The notes under the pieces: model-generated
What the model was told of the DNA's origin: nothing
The model's input: only the letters and a program-made list of their open reading frames with translations
The model's database searches: none
Source of the DNA: Catenovulum sp. 2E275
Lineage (GTDB): Bacteria > Pseudomonadota > Gammaproteobacteria > Enterobacterales > Alteromonadaceae
NCBI RefSeq assembly: GCF_025515275.1
Contig: NZ_JAOPFU010000007.1
Location: 62,001 to 126,000, forward strand
Length of the DNA: 64,000 nt
Direction: 5' to 3'
Part shown: in pieces, positions 27,489-38,000 of the stretch
Position numbering within the stretch: position 1 is the stretch's first letter
Layout of the letters: each line of letters begins with the position of its first letter
Position numbers and translations under genes: made by a program

Positions 27489-27851
27489 CTAAGTGCTTGC
27501 ACCATCGTACTGCTGGCATTCGAGAGCTCTTGCATCCACGCCATCCAAACAATTTAAATTAACCGCCGCAATAGGTGTACCATCCGGCATTGCGCCATAG
27601 GCAAAGCTTTGTACGCCACAGGTTTTACAAAATAGATGCTGAATCTGCTTTTTATTAAACAAATACTCAGCTAAGTTATCAGCGCCGGATAACAGCTTTA
27701 ATTTATCCCGACCGGTGAAACTTAATACAAATCCCATTTTTTTACAGCGCGAACAATTGCAAATAACCGGATTAGTTAGATCCAGTTCAACTTCAAATTT
27801 AACTGCTTCACATTGGCAACTGCCAGTGTAATGTTGTTGATTATCAGCCAT
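27489..27851 (-). CDS. GFA/CENP-V family zinc protein
   Basis: A 120-residue protein of the GFA family (glutathione-dependent formaldehyde-activating enzyme fold). It carries the characteristic zinc-binding Cys pattern: CQCEAVKFEVEL, then CNCSRCKKMGFVLSF, then FCKTCGVQSFAYG. The C-terminal half has AAVNLNCLDGVDA, as usual. Most family members have no demonstrated glutathione-formaldehyde activity, so the reaction is not asserted. It is followed downstream on the minus strand by repeat copy 1, and the VOC-family gene lies upstream. Confidence 0.88.
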   Translation of the reverse strand: MADNQQHYTGSCQCEAVKFEVELDLTNPVICNCSRCKKMGFVLSFTGRDKLKLLSGADNLAEYLFNKKQIQHLFCKTCGVQSFAYGAMPDGTPIAAVNLNCLDGVDARALECQQYDGAST

Positions 27852-27946
27852 CTTTATATCCTTTTATCAGTTACAGCCAATGTTGGCTATTGGTATTAAA
27901 ACTGGCGTGGGCTATACCCGTGCAGCCTCAAGATGCATGGAGATAT

Positions 27947-28372
27947 TTATGATTTATTTAAATTTAATTTCCAAGGTACACCAAATTTATCGGTTAATAC
28001 CGCAAAACGCTGCGCCCAAAACGTTTCAGCCAGCGGCATTAAAATCATTTGCGCATCTAGCTCTAAAGCCTGATATACAGCCTCTATTTGTGCTTCGCTA
28101 TCAAAATTAATACAAATAGATATACCTTGTGGCACTTCGTATTGCGTATCGGCATCTACACCTAATAAATAGTTTTCGCCAATTTGTAACTCGGCATGCA
28201 TAATTTTATCTTGCCAGTTTTGTGGCATCGCACAGCCTTGATCATCATCATTTAACTCTGGGGTATCGCCCCATGTTTGGCTAAAATTAATTGTGCCGTC
28301 AAATACATCAGCATAAAACTCAAATGCCTGTTTGCAGTTACCATTAAAATTTATGTAGTGTTTGAATTTCAT
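27947..28372 (-). CDS. VOC-family protein, PhnB/glyoxalase-like
   Basis: A 141-residue protein of the vicinal oxygen chelate superfamily, PhnB-like subgroup. It begins FKHYINFNGNCKQAFEFYADVF, the usual first beta-alpha-beta unit. It continues MHAELQIGENYLLGVDA and SICINFDSEAQIEAVYQAL, and ends WAQRFAVLTDKFGVPWKLNL. PhnB-like proteins have no agreed activity. The start codon lies only 22 bp from the edge of a MITE-like element, so its promoter has probably been rearranged. Confidence 0.88.
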   Translation of the reverse strand: MKFKHYINFNGNCKQAFEFYADVFDGTINFSQTWGDTPELNDDDQGCAMPQNWQDKIMHAELQIGENYLLGVDADTQYEVPQGISICINFDSEAQIEAVYQALELDAQMILMPLAETFWAQRFAVLTDKFGVPWKLNLNKS

Positions 28373-28393
28373 TGAGTTTTCCTTTTAACCGTC

Positions 28394-28667
28394 TATTTAT
28401 AGCTAAATCAATATAAATTGAGATAATCAGCTGGAGATAAAAGCCATTTAGGCAAGGCAAGTTGGTACAGGCCTAGTGGTTCTAAGTCAAACCAACTTAA
28501 CGCAGAATAAATGGCTTTTAGCCCAGCCTTTCAGGAGCCTCACAGACAGCCCACTTCTGTGTTGTATCATTTTGAAAGGTGCCTACATTCCTACAATGAT
28601 CCGCCTTGAATTGAACTGTCTATGATGGCTCTGATACTCGCAATTTATATTGATTTAGCTATAACTA
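28394..28667. mobile_element. 274-bp MITE-like element with long terminal inverted repeats
   Basis: The ends are 27-bp inverted repeats with a single mismatch (TATTTATAGCTAAATCAATA and onward at 28394; its complement ends at 28667). Weaker similarity extends to about 37 bp. Inside is a second nested palindrome: AAAAGCCATTTA (from 28439) pairs with TAAATGGCTTTT, and AAGTTGGT with ACCAACTT. There is no coding capacity. This is the architecture of a miniature inverted-repeat transposable element. No clear target duplication could be fixed. Confidence 0.7.
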
Positions 28668-28775
28668 AAAATACATTTTTGTTTGGATGTGAATATAGAG
28701 TAGTCGTTTATATGAAGACAATTCGATTATTCAGAAAATTTTTTAAACTTTAATGGCAGCTTTAATAATGATGCG

Positions 28776-29240
28776 TTAAATCCAGCGCCTAACCGTTTGC
28801 TGATAATGCTTATAGGTTTGCCCAAATTTAGCCTGCATCATTTTTTCTTCCGGCTGAATTTGAAAGCGATTCATATAGACAATAAAAATCGGAATGGCGA
28901 TAAATGCATACCAGTTACTTAAGTAAAAAAACCAACTAACCAGTAATAATAAAAAACCTAAATACATAGGATTACGGCTAATCTGGTAAATTCCATCGGT
29001 GACTAAATGGGCTGACTTATTTGGGTTGCGGGGATCAAGTGTGGTCTTTGCCTGCCTAAAGCTAAATACACCAGCACCAATTATTAGCACTGCAAGCAAT
29101 AAAAACCCAGCCGCCAGCCAGATTTCGCCAATTAAATAAAAAGACTGAGCCGGAAATAACCAAGCCAAATATTTCATTAAGCCCATTAATAATAGAACTT
29201 GTAAAATCGGGTATATTTTAAGCTCAAGCTTACTCAACAT
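28776..29240 (-). CDS. Isoprenylcysteine carboxyl methyltransferase (ICMT)-type membrane methyltransferase
   Basis: A 154-residue integral membrane protein with four hydrophobic helices. The C-terminal half carries the ICMT/phospholipid methyltransferase signature: LVTDGIYQISRNPMYLGFLLLL with RNPMY, then QPEEKMMQAKFGQTYKHYQ with the EE pair that binds S-adenosylmethionine. Bacterial members methylate diverse small acceptors, such as volatile thiols or lipids, so the substrate is not known. Its start overlaps the end of the sensor kinase gene by 11 bp, so the two are translationally coupled. Confidence 0.85.
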   Translation of the reverse strand: MLSKLELKIYPILQVLLLMGLMKYLAWLFPAQSFYLIGEIWLAAGFLLLAVLIIGAGVFSFRQAKTTLDPRNPNKSAHLVTDGIYQISRNPMYLGFLLLLVSWFFYLSNWYAFIAIPIFIVYMNRFQIQPEEKMMQAKFGQTYKHYQQTVRRWI

Positions 29241-31986
29241 TTTTCATCCTTAAATGATGCCAGTGCAAATGCAAACATTCTTTTAGTTTAGCCATATCCA
29301 AAGGTTTGGCTAAATGCGCGTTAAAACCGACCTCAATTGCTCTGGCTTTATCTTCCGGCATCACATCCGCAGTCAAGGCAATGACAGGTAGAGTATCGTA
29401 CTCCGGCATTTGTCTGATTTTTGCTGTCGCCTGATAACCATCCATCACCGGCATTTGGCAATCCATTAATACCACATCATATTTATGCTGTTTAATTGCA
29501 TTCAGCGCTAATTGACCATTTTCAACAATGCAGGTTTCACAACCGAATGAATTTAGCATTTCTTGAATGACTATTTGATTAATTTCGTTGTCTTCAGCTA
29601 CTAATACTTTACAGCCTTGTAAACTAATCGATTCTTTATCGACTATAGCTTGGGGCGCTTGATTGGTAATTGCTAATGTAATAAATAACCTAAATTCTGA
29701 TCCTTTACCTAACTCACTGCTCAGTTCTATATTGCCATTCATCAGCTGAGCTAACTCTTTTGAAATAGGTAACCCTAAACCAGTGCCCCCAAATCGACGA
29801 GATGTGGAAGAATCGGCTTGAATAAAAGGGCTAAAAATATTGATTTGATCTTTAGGTGATATACCTATTCCGGTATCTTTTATTTTTATAACCACTTTAG
29901 CTTGTTCTGGGTTAAGCTGAAAAGACTCAGCGGTTAATCTCACCTCACCTTCAAGGGTAAATTTCATTGCGTTACCGCATAAATTTATCAAAATTTGCTC
30001 AACCCGAACCGGATCGCCCAAATACCAGACTGAGTTAGGTAAATTATCAATAACCTGCCAGTTTAAGCCTTTTTGCATTGCGCCAGATTCAAACATAATT
30101 TGAATTCGTTGTAGTATTTGGTGCATATCAAATTGAATATGATCCAAGGTTAGCTTTTCAGACTCTATTTTAGATATATCCAAAATATCATTCACAATTC
30201 CTAACAACGTAGTTGAAGATTGCTCTATTTTGGCAATATAGCTTTCAATATCTTGTTGTGACTGCGTATTTTTTGCCAATTGAGAAAAACCAATTACCGC
30301 ATTTAAGGGAGTTCTAATCTCATGGCTCATATTCGCTAAAAAGCGGCTTTTGGCTAAGTTAGCTTCGTCAGACTGACGTTTTGCTTTAATTAAAGATATT
30401 GTGCGGTCTTCCACCATTTTGTTTAATAACAGTTGACGGCTGTTCATTATCAAAACAAATAATATGATAAAGGCAACAATAAATAATTGAGAGAATAGTA
30501 AAACAAACGCGGTTTGGCTTTGAAAGTGATTTATAAATTCAGGGTTTTCAACAATATATAAATCCCATATTTGACCTAGTTGTTCATAGCTTTGAATAAT
30601 AACTTGCTTATGGTCACTTAAAGTTAGCTTATCATTATTTGTATTACTGGAAATAAGTTTATTACTACCTCGCTCAACTAATTCATAATAAAACATACTG
30701 CTTTGTTTTGGCGTTATTGCATAATTAAGCAACTCTTCTACCAAAAATATACCAGTAGCAAAACCGACTAACTTTTTCTGATAAATAGAAATATCAGATT
30801 CACCATGTATAACTTGATACACAGGTGCAAACACCAAATAAGCAGGCTCAGGTTTGGTAGATTGTACTAACTGTATTATCTGAGTTGCTTTAAGCACTGA
30901 AGTCGCCGCGGCTTTTTTAAATGCCATTCGTCTGTCTAATCGAGAAAATCCGTTAAAACCAAGAGCTTCTTTATTACTTTCAAGTGGAACTATATATTTT
31001 ACAATGACTAGAGGATCATTCTCGTTTAGTGGCTTTCCTGATAAGCGAATATCGTATTTGTATTCTTTAGACAGAGCTTCAAAAAAAGAAAGTTCCATTT
31101 TTTGCGGGACAATTTCAATCCAAGAGAATGCTTTAACAGTATGCTCTTCCGTAAATAAATCCTGAGCAAAATGTTCAAATTCACTGCGATTTAATTCCGG
31201 AGTAGTTTGTATACGGCTAGCGAGTCGCTGAATTTGGGTCAAGCTTTTATTTATTTGGCGGTGCAAGCTGTTTGAAACAACATCCAACTCGCGCTCTAAA
31301 ATAGATTTAGCACTTTTAATATTGTTGTGAGAAAACAATGTGGTAACAATAATAACAATAAAAAAGAGTAAAACTGGGGTAATAATTAATAAATAATCAC
31401 GCTTCAAATCTTGTTTTTCACGTTTTATATTTAAAATACTTAATAAAAAAGGTGTAGCTAATAATACCCCTAATGAGTCGCCTACCCACCACAGCAATAC
31501 ATTTTCCCAGTGATTATTTAAGCTATAATGTGGGTTAAATAAGCTAAGTGAATAAACCCCTATATTGGAAGAAATTAAATTAACAGCAATACCAACTATA
31601 AATACAAAAATAAAAGCGTATTTATCTGATTTAAGTTCTAAGATATTTTTTGTATACCGGCGTAAAATAAAACTGCCGACAATTGCCTGAAAAGTAGAGC
31701 CAGCACCAATTAAAGTAACTTGATAAATTTGTTCAGCCGTTAAGTCAGCTAAGCTGATATCAGTCTGTATATTCAAGTTAAAGCAAATAGAGGCCAAAAA
31801 AACAGCGGGAAAAAAGCGCCACCACCATATATAGCAGCCAACTAAAGCGAGCCCAGCCGGCAACCAAATAGGGACCACTTGAGCTTGAGATGAAATTCCG
31901 GATAACCACTCACCGCTAAAGTAATAGCCAAATGCGAGCAATATATACACAGAAATATTTGAATGATAGTTTTTAAAAATAGGCAC
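29230..31986 (-). CDS. MASE1-CHASE hybrid sensor histidine kinase
   Basis: A 918-residue inner-membrane hybrid kinase. Residues ~8-215 form a MASE1-type multi-helix domain. Residues ~235-490 are a periplasmic CHASE-like ligand domain between membrane segments (AFSWIEIVPQKME, ALGFNGFSRLDRR). The kinase core follows: H-box NMSHEIRTPLNAVIGFS, N-box CGNAMKFTLEGEV, G-boxes DTGIGIS and GGTGLGLPIS. The receiver at the C-terminus has AEDNEINQ, phospho-acceptor Asp in VLMDCQMPVMDG and the Lys in HLAKPLD. No HPt domain and no separate regulator are adjacent, so its output partner is elsewhere. The coupled ICMT-type gene is its only operon partner. The ligand is unknown; CHASE domains bind small organic signals. 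Confidence 0.9.
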   Translation of the reverse strand: MPIFKNYHSNISVYILLAFGYYFSGEWLSGISSQAQVVPIWLPAGLALVGCYIWWWRFFPAVFLASICFNLNIQTDISLADLTAEQIYQVTLIGAGSTFQAIVGSFILRRYTKNILELKSDKYAFIFVFIVGIAVNLISSNIGVYSLSLFNPHYSLNNHWENVLLWWVGDSLGVLLATPFLLSILNIKREKQDLKRDYLLIITPVLLFFIVIIVTTLFSHNNIKSAKSILERELDVVSNSLHRQINKSLTQIQRLASRIQTTPELNRSEFEHFAQDLFTEEHTVKAFSWIEIVPQKMELSFFEALSKEYKYDIRLSGKPLNENDPLVIVKYIVPLESNKEALGFNGFSRLDRRMAFKKAAATSVLKATQIIQLVQSTKPEPAYLVFAPVYQVIHGESDISIYQKKLVGFATGIFLVEELLNYAITPKQSSMFYYELVERGSNKLISSNTNNDKLTLSDHKQVIIQSYEQLGQIWDLYIVENPEFINHFQSQTAFVLLFSQLFIVAFIILFVLIMNSRQLLLNKMVEDRTISLIKAKRQSDEANLAKSRFLANMSHEIRTPLNAVIGFSQLAKNTQSQQDIESYIAKIEQSSTTLLGIVNDILDISKIESEKLTLDHIQFDMHQILQRIQIMFESGAMQKGLNWQVIDNLPNSVWYLGDPVRVEQILINLCGNAMKFTLEGEVRLTAESFQLNPEQAKVVIKIKDTGIGISPKDQINIFSPFIQADSSTSRRFGGTGLGLPISKELAQLMNGNIELSSELGKGSEFRLFITLAITNQAPQAIVDKESISLQGCKVLVAEDNEINQIVIQEMLNSFGCETCIVENGQLALNAIKQHKYDVVLMDCQMPVMDGYQATAKIRQMPEYDTLPVIALTADVMPEDKARAIEVGFNAHLAKPLDMAKLKECLHLHWHHLRMKNVE

Positions 31987-32164
31987 TTAACAGTGTTCCT
32001 GTTTTAAGATCGCGCAGTTATTAATACAGCTTAGTTTATCCATCTATAACAGAGAAAGTTATATCAGTTTTTTAGAACAAGTTAATAGATTTTTCTGGTT
32101 TTATTTATCAGCAACTTACCTGCAAAATAATCATCACAGTGTGACAAATTAAGAGGAAACAATT

Positions 32165-32278
32165 ATGACTAAAATTAAAAGCTGGGTAAAAGTAATTAAA
32201 AACAAACCAACTCAAACCATTAAAGACTGCAATTACGCTAATAATTATTATGGCGATCAAATTTGCCGTCAAAAATAG
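32165..32278 (+). CDS. Small 37-residue ORF with strong ribosome site
   Basis: A short ORF beginning MTKIKSWVKVIKNKPTQTIK and ending with YYGDQICRQK. It is basic, with two Cys, and is not recognised. Support for it being real comes from an AGAGGAAAC ribosome site 5 bp before the ATG and from a strong terminator 29 bp after the stop, so it forms a complete transcription unit of its own. It is far shorter than usual gene-caller limits. It could be a small regulatory protein, or the visible part of a small RNA gene. Confidence 0.5.
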   Translation: MTKIKSWVKVIKNKPTQTIKDCNYANNYYGDQICRQK

Positions 32279-32306
32279 GTTTTAGTTTCATTCAACTATA
32301 AATTGA

Positions 32307-32343
32307 AAAGCACAGCTCGCTTTTACGAGCTGTGCTTTTTTGT
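32307..32343 (+). terminator. Rho-independent terminator after the small ORF
   Basis: AAAAGCACAGCTCG CTTTTA CGAGCTGTGCTTTTTT is a strong hairpin with a T-run, 29 bp after the small ORF and well before the katG start. Confidence 0.92.
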
Positions 32344-32509
32344 ATTGGTTAACATTTAACCATATAAATACAACTGGTTATCGCTTAATTAACAATCAAT
32401 AGAATTTCCCGATTAGCCTAATCTGTTTTATCCGCTCTCTATTTTTGCAACCCAAACCTATACTTTTCTTCGACAACAACAATCCGTTCAACGAAGGAAG
32501 GAGCATCCC

Positions 32510-34720
32510 ATGTTCAAAAAAGCAATACCTGTATTAACTGCTGTTGCAGTAGCAGTGTCGAGCGCCTCTGCGTTTGCAGAGAGTAACGTTAAATCAAATC
32601 AGTTCTGGTGGCCTGAGCAATTAGATTTAAGCCAATTGCGAACGCATGGCGCTGAGTCTGATCCGTTTGGTGAAGACTTTGATTACGCTAAAGCGTTTGA
32701 AAGTCTGGATTTAAAAGCTGTAAAAGAAGACATTAGAAAAGTATTAACCGAATCTCAAGACTGGTGGCCAGCTGATTATGGTCACTATGGTCCATTTTTT
32801 ATCCGTATGGCATGGCACGCTGCCGGTACTTACCGTGTAGTTGATGGCCGTGGTGGTGCTGGCGGTGGTCAACAAAGATTTGACCCATTAAACAGTTGGC
32901 CAGATAACGCTAACCTTGATAAAGCACGCCGTTTATTATGGCCAGTTAAACAAAAATATGGTCGTAATATTTCATGGGCTGATTTAATGGCATTAACTGG
33001 TAACGTTGCACTTGAAGACATGGGCTTTAAAACCTTTGGTTATGCCGGTGGCCGTGAAGATGATTGGGAACCAGATTATGTTTATTGGGGCCCTGAGAAA
33101 AAATGGTTAACTGATGAACGCCGCGACAAAAAAGGCAAATTAAAAGGTCCTTTAGCCGCGGTTGAAATGGGCTTAATTTATGTAAACCCAGAAGGCCCTC
33201 ACGGTAAACCAGATCCACTAGCGGCAGCTGAAGATATTCGTATGTCATTTGGCCGTATGGCAATGAATGATGAAGAAATTGTTGCATTAATTGCAGGTGG
33301 TCACACCTTTGGTAAAGCGCACGGTGCTAAAAAACCAGCAGATTGTGTTGATAAAGAACCAGCGGCAGCAGCGGTTGAAGAGCAAGGTTTAGGCTGGAAA
33401 AACAAGTGTGGTAAAGGCCACTCTGAAGATACGACAACCAGTGGTTTAGAAGGTGCGTGGACAGTTACTCCTACTCAGTGGACTTCTAACTATTTAGATA
33501 ATTTATTTGGCTTTAACTGGGTACAAACACGCAGCCCTGCGGGTGCAATCCAATGGATTCCAGATAATAAAGCAGCTGCTAATTTAGTACCGGATGCACA
33601 CATTAAAGGTAAGCGTCACGCACCTATTATGTTTACAACCGATATCGCACTTAAAGAAGATCCAGTATTTAGAAAAATTGCTGAAAGCTTCCGTGCTGAT
33701 CCTAAAAAATATGAGTTAGCATTTGCAAAAGCTTGGTTTAAGTTAAACCACAGAGATTTAGGTCCTCGCGCTCGTTATTTAGGTGCTGAAGTACCAGAAG
33801 AAGTTTTAGTATGGCAAGATTACATCCCAGAAGTTAACCACAAGTTAGTTTCTGAAGGTGATGTTAAAAAGCTTAAAGCTGAAATTTTAGATACAGGATT
33901 AACAGTATCTGAGTTAGTACGTGTTGCTTGGGCTTCGGCAGCTAGCTACCGTGACACAGACATGCGCGGCGGTGCAAACGGTGCACGTTTAGCATTAGCA
34001 CCACAAAAAGATTGGGCAGTTAACAATCCGGCAGAAGTCGCTAAAGTGCTTAAAAAGTTAGAGAAAGTACAAGCTGACTTTAACAAAAAAGCGTCAGGCG
34101 GCAAAAAAATCTCATTGGCTGATACCATTGTGTTAGCGGGTGCGGCGGCAATTGAAAAAGCAGCAAAAGATGCAGGCTACTCAATTACTGTACCGTTTAA
34201 ACCAGGTCGTATGGACGCCTCTCAGGAAATGACAGATGTAGAATCATTTAGCTATCTTGAGCCTAAAGCTGATGCTTTCCGTAACTACTATAGTGAAGAA
34301 AGTTTTTATGCTCCGGCAGAAGCCTTGGTTGAACGAGCTGATTTATTAGGCTTAACTGTACCTGAAATGACCGCATTATTAGGTGGTATGCGTTCACTTA
34401 ATGCTAACTTTGAGCAATCAAGCCACGGTGTATTAACTAAGCGCCCGGGCACATTAAATAATGACTTTTTCACCAACTTATTAGATATGTCTACTAAGTG
34501 GAGCAAATCGTCAACCGAAGGTGTGTACGAAGGCCGTGACCGTCAGTCTGGTGAATTAAAATGGACTGCAACTACAGTTGATTTAATTTTTGGTTCAAAC
34601 TCTGAGTTACGTGCAATTGCTGAAGTGTATGCGTCTGATGATGCCAGAAGCAAATTTGTAAATGACTTTGTGAATGCTTGGGCTAAAGTAATGACTAACG
34701 ACAGATTCGACTTAAAATAA
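32510..34720 (+). CDS. katG: Catalase-peroxidase with signal peptide (periplasmic KatG)
   Basis: A bifunctional haem catalase-peroxidase of 736 residues. The catalytic distal site reads [12 protein letters not shown] (Arg, Trp, His). The Met-Tyr-Trp adduct partners are Tyr in [11 protein letters not shown] and Met in [11 protein letters not shown]. The proximal His lies in [12 protein letters not shown]. The inactive C-terminal duplicate domain is present ([20 protein letters not shown]). Unlike typical cytoplasmic KatG it starts with a Sec signal, [20 protein letters not shown] then AFAES, so it is probably exported like KatP. The ribosome site is GGAAGGAG. It is monocistronic. Confidence 0.95.
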   Translation: MFKKAIPVLTAVAVAVSSASAFAESNVKSNQFWWPEQLDLSQLRTHGAESDPFGEDFDYAKAFESLDLKAVKEDIRKVLTESQDWWPADYGHYGPFFIRMAWHAAGTYRVVDGRGGAGGGQQRFDPLNSWPDNANLDKARRLLWPVKQKYGRNISWADLMALTGNVALEDMGFKTFGYAGGREDDWEPDYVYWGPEKKWLTDERRDKKGKLKGPLAAVEMGLIYVNPEGPHGKPDPLAAAEDIRMSFGRMAMNDEEIVALIAGGHTFGKAHGAKKPADCVDKEPAAAAVEEQGLGWKNKCGKGHSEDTTTSGLEGAWTVTPTQWTSNYLDNLFGFNWVQTRSPAGAIQWIPDNKAAANLVPDAHIKGKRHAPIMFTTDIALKEDPVFRKIAESFRADPKKYELAFAKAWFKLNHRDLGPRARYLGAEVPEEVLVWQDYIPEVNHKLVSEGDVKKLKAEILDTGLTVSELVRVAWASAASYRDTDMRGGANGARLALAPQKDWAVNNPAEVAKVLKKLEKVQADFNKKASGGKKISLADTIVLAGAAAIEKAAKDAGYSITVPFKPGRMDASQEMTDVESFSYLEPKADAFRNYYSEESFYAPAEALVERADLLGLTVPEMTALLGGMRSLNANFEQSSHGVLTKRPGTLNNDFFTNLLDMSTKWSKSSTEGVYEGRDRQSGELKWTATTVDLIFGSNSELRAIAEVYASDDARSKFVNDFVNAWAKVMTNDRFDLK

Positions 34721-34730
34721 GTTAACCATT

Positions 34731-34880
34731 TTAGCGGGGATTTAAGCCAAGTTCTGGACAGTTGTAACATTGATTTTTTCACCCCTGAAATAACTATGCT
34801 ACAAACCAGAGTTTATATTGATAAATTAATATAGGGTTTATTTGGGAAGGTAAACCCTGAGTTTAAATCCCTGCTTTTTA
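34731..34880. repeat. ~150-bp palindrome-bounded intergenic element
   Basis: GCGGGGATTTAA near the left end pairs with TTAAATCCCTGC near the right end. Inside are a perfect 8-bp hairpin AGGGTTTA/TAAACCCT and a TATATT/AATATA hairpin. No coding potential is seen. It may be a small non-autonomous mobile element or a structured 3' region of the katG transcript. Only one copy is in the window. Confidence 0.45.
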
Positions 34881-34936
34881 AGATACTTTTTTAGTTAAAT
34901 TTGCTTAGTTAAATCAAGCTAGAAAACACAAGATTA

Positions 34937-34966
34937 AAAGCAAGCTGCTATCAGCTTGCTTTTTTG
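34937..34966 (+). terminator. Rho-independent terminator downstream of katG
   Basis: AAAGCAAGCTG CTAT CAGCTTGCTTTTTTG is a strong hairpin with six T residues, 75 bp before the SNF2 gene. Confidence 0.9.
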
Positions 34967-35040
34967 TTTTATTGCTATCGCTAAATCAATTTGCTAATTT
35001 GCTGGCAATTAATTATTAATACCCGCCGCTCTCATCATTT

Positions 35041-38000
35041 ATGGAAATTACAGCACAAACCCCATCACAAGTAGATGCACTTTATCAGCAATATTTAACG
35101 CTAACGCCAGCCGAGCAAAGCTTATTAAAAATTTTAGCCGTGGTTTATAAGCCGATTGGTATTAGTAAGTTGCAATCTTTATTAACACTGGCAGAAAACG
35201 CAGGGTTGGAAAAATTTGGCAATAAAGCCGATTTTATTTCGGCAGAAAAAAGAAAAGAACTAATAAAACAAGATTTTATTAGCCAAAATCGAGATGGGAT
35301 TAAGCTTAATTTGCTGCTCGCCAATAAATTAACCCAAGATTGCATTAAGCAAAATAGCTTTAATTTAATCCTAAGTTTAGCAGAGCAAATTGTACCTGTG
35401 ACTTCCGGCTATAGTTGGCAGTTTCAGGCTGACAATGAGCAAAGACTATTACGCGATTTTTATTATTTGCACGAGCTTAAAAACTTTGAGCAAATGTTTG
35501 ATTTTAATAAAAATCCACAAATAATAAATCGCCATAAAAACCAAATTTTAATCGAGCTGTTATTTATTCCGTTTAATTTAACTCAATTTTTAAAGCTCTC
35601 AAATATACTTCAATATCAGGCGTTTGCCGCTTGGTTTAAAAACCGCCAAATGCAGGGAAAATCTAACCAATATCCACTTGAGTTATTAGAAACCGTTTAC
35701 CGCCATAATCCAAATAATATTCAGCTCATGCATTTATTGTCTGAACAATATTTATTAATGGCTAAATTTGATGATTATCAACGAGTAAAAGCAAAAGTGG
35801 ATGGCAGTTGTTATGGTTTGCAACTTGAAGCCAGCTACTTATTTTTACAGGGTGAAATTGCTTTGTCTGTGCAATATTTTGAGCAGGCAATTGCGATTAA
35901 AAACCGTTATGTACGGCGTAAAAAACAATACTTAGGTGATATCTTTGGCTATTTTTATAAGTTGGCATTGTGTATTAAAGGCAGTCAGCAAAATATTGCC
36001 AGCCTAAATACCGCACTGGATCAAATTAATTTTGAACAAAGTGATCGTTCAAGTCCGCAGGATTTTTACCAGTTAACGCTGGCAATGACTTGGGGCATTC
36101 ATAGCTTATCGTCTGGCACAGAATATGATTTTGAAGCAGATAGATTTGAGATGATTAAAGCGCCACTTGAGTTAAGTTATCAACTGATTAATTTAAATGC
36201 CGCTTTGCATCAGCTTTGGTGTAACGATAAGCTCAGCCCGAATATACAGCAGACTTTAACTGAAAGCTTGGCATTTTTTAAACAAACTCAGCTCGACTTA
36301 TTTGTGCTGATTTGCCAACAAATGTTAGCCATGCCAGAAATTAATTTTCATCAAACATTGCTGCATTTGCCCAGTCAAGTTAGCCGTAAAGCAGAGTGGG
36401 ATTTAGCGCTAGATAAATTACTCGCCCTGCAAAATGATTCATCAGCCAAACCACAACATAAAACATCAGATAAACCCACCCGACTCATTTGGGAGATTGA
36501 GCAGGTTTATTCCGGTATTCATTTAAAACCGAAAGAACAAAAACAATCCGGTAACGGCTGGACTAAAGGTCGAGCGATTGCGCTTAAACGCCTGCATGAC
36601 AACCCGCAAATATTTGATTATTTATCTGAACAAGATTTAGCGATTTGCCAGCATATAAACGCTTATCAGTCGTGGGGATATTACAGCAAAACTGAATATG
36701 CTTTAGAAACCGCTAGCGCATTAAAAGCGGCTGTTGGTGCACCTAATTTATATCTGGCCGGACAACTAGATGCGCCGATAGATTTAATTGAAAAAGAGCC
36801 AGAGCTATTAGTTAATCAACAAGGTGAGCAGCTTTGTTTAAGCATTGCAAATTTGCCCGATTATACTGACGAGAATGATCTGCCTTATGCATTTAACGAA
36901 ACCAGCCCGGGGGTTTATACATTTACCCAGTTTAATAAAAGCCACATCCAAGTTGCTGAAATTATTGGTGAAGAAGGCTTGTTAATTCCGGTTTCGGCTA
37001 AACAAAAAGCACTTAAAAGTATTTCAGCAATAGCGCCTCTGCTCAACATTCAGTCTGATATAAATGAGCTTGATACCGGATTAGAAACCATCAAAGCCGA
37101 TCAGCATTTAGTCATTAATATTCAGCCTTTAGCGGACGGGCTAGAATTTAATTGTGTGGTCATGCCATTTGGCGAACAAGGGCCAGCAATTAAACCCGCG
37201 ATTGGCAATGTAAACTTAACCACAGAAATCAACGGCAAACGCATCGCAACGGTTAGAGATTTAGCCGCCGAACAGGATTTATTAGACCAGCTTGATCGAC
37301 ATTGCCCTCAATTTTTAGCTATGTCGGATACTGTTTTACGCCAAGACGATAATCAAAGTGCGTTAGAAACACTGGAGCAATTAGAGCAAGTCATCAATCA
37401 GCAGCCAATACCGTTTTTATTAAAGTTACGCTGGCCTAAAGGCAAAAAAATCAAACTCTCATCTCAGCTAAAAAGTGAGCATTTACAACTGGCTGTTAAT
37501 AAAAAAAGTGAATGGTTTGATATGTCAGGCGAGCTAAAAGTAAATAATGAAGAAGTCATAGAGCTAAAAAAATTATTAGCTTTGGTTAGCTCAAGCAATG
37601 GCCGTTTTATTCAGTTAGACAGTGATAAAATTTTAAATTTATCGCAGGATTTACGTGCTCGTTTGGAGCAATTAAGCCAGATTACGGAGCAAGGCCAATT
37701 TCATCCACTCGCCAGCTTGCAAGTTGAAGAAGCCATTCAAGGGATGCGGCTAAAAACAATTCACGCATGGGATGAGCAAACCCAAAAAATGGCTGAATCC
37801 AATCAAATTGAGCCTAAAATTCCCTCCACTTTGCAGGCTGATTTAAGAGAATATCAACAGCAGGGTTTTGACTGGATGTCACGACTGGCTCATTGGGGCG
37901 CAGGCGCTTGTTTGGCGGATGATATGGGCTTAGGTAAAACTTTGCAGGCATTGGCATTATTAGTTTCGCGCGCGCCCAATGGCGCAGCACTGATTATTGC

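Noticed and set aside
27880-28110. 76-residue plus-strand ORF
   Set aside because: It lies almost wholly antisense to the VOC gene and has no protein features of its own.
34731-34880. Insertion sequence
   Set aside because: No transposase ORF or remnant was found inside the inverted repeats.
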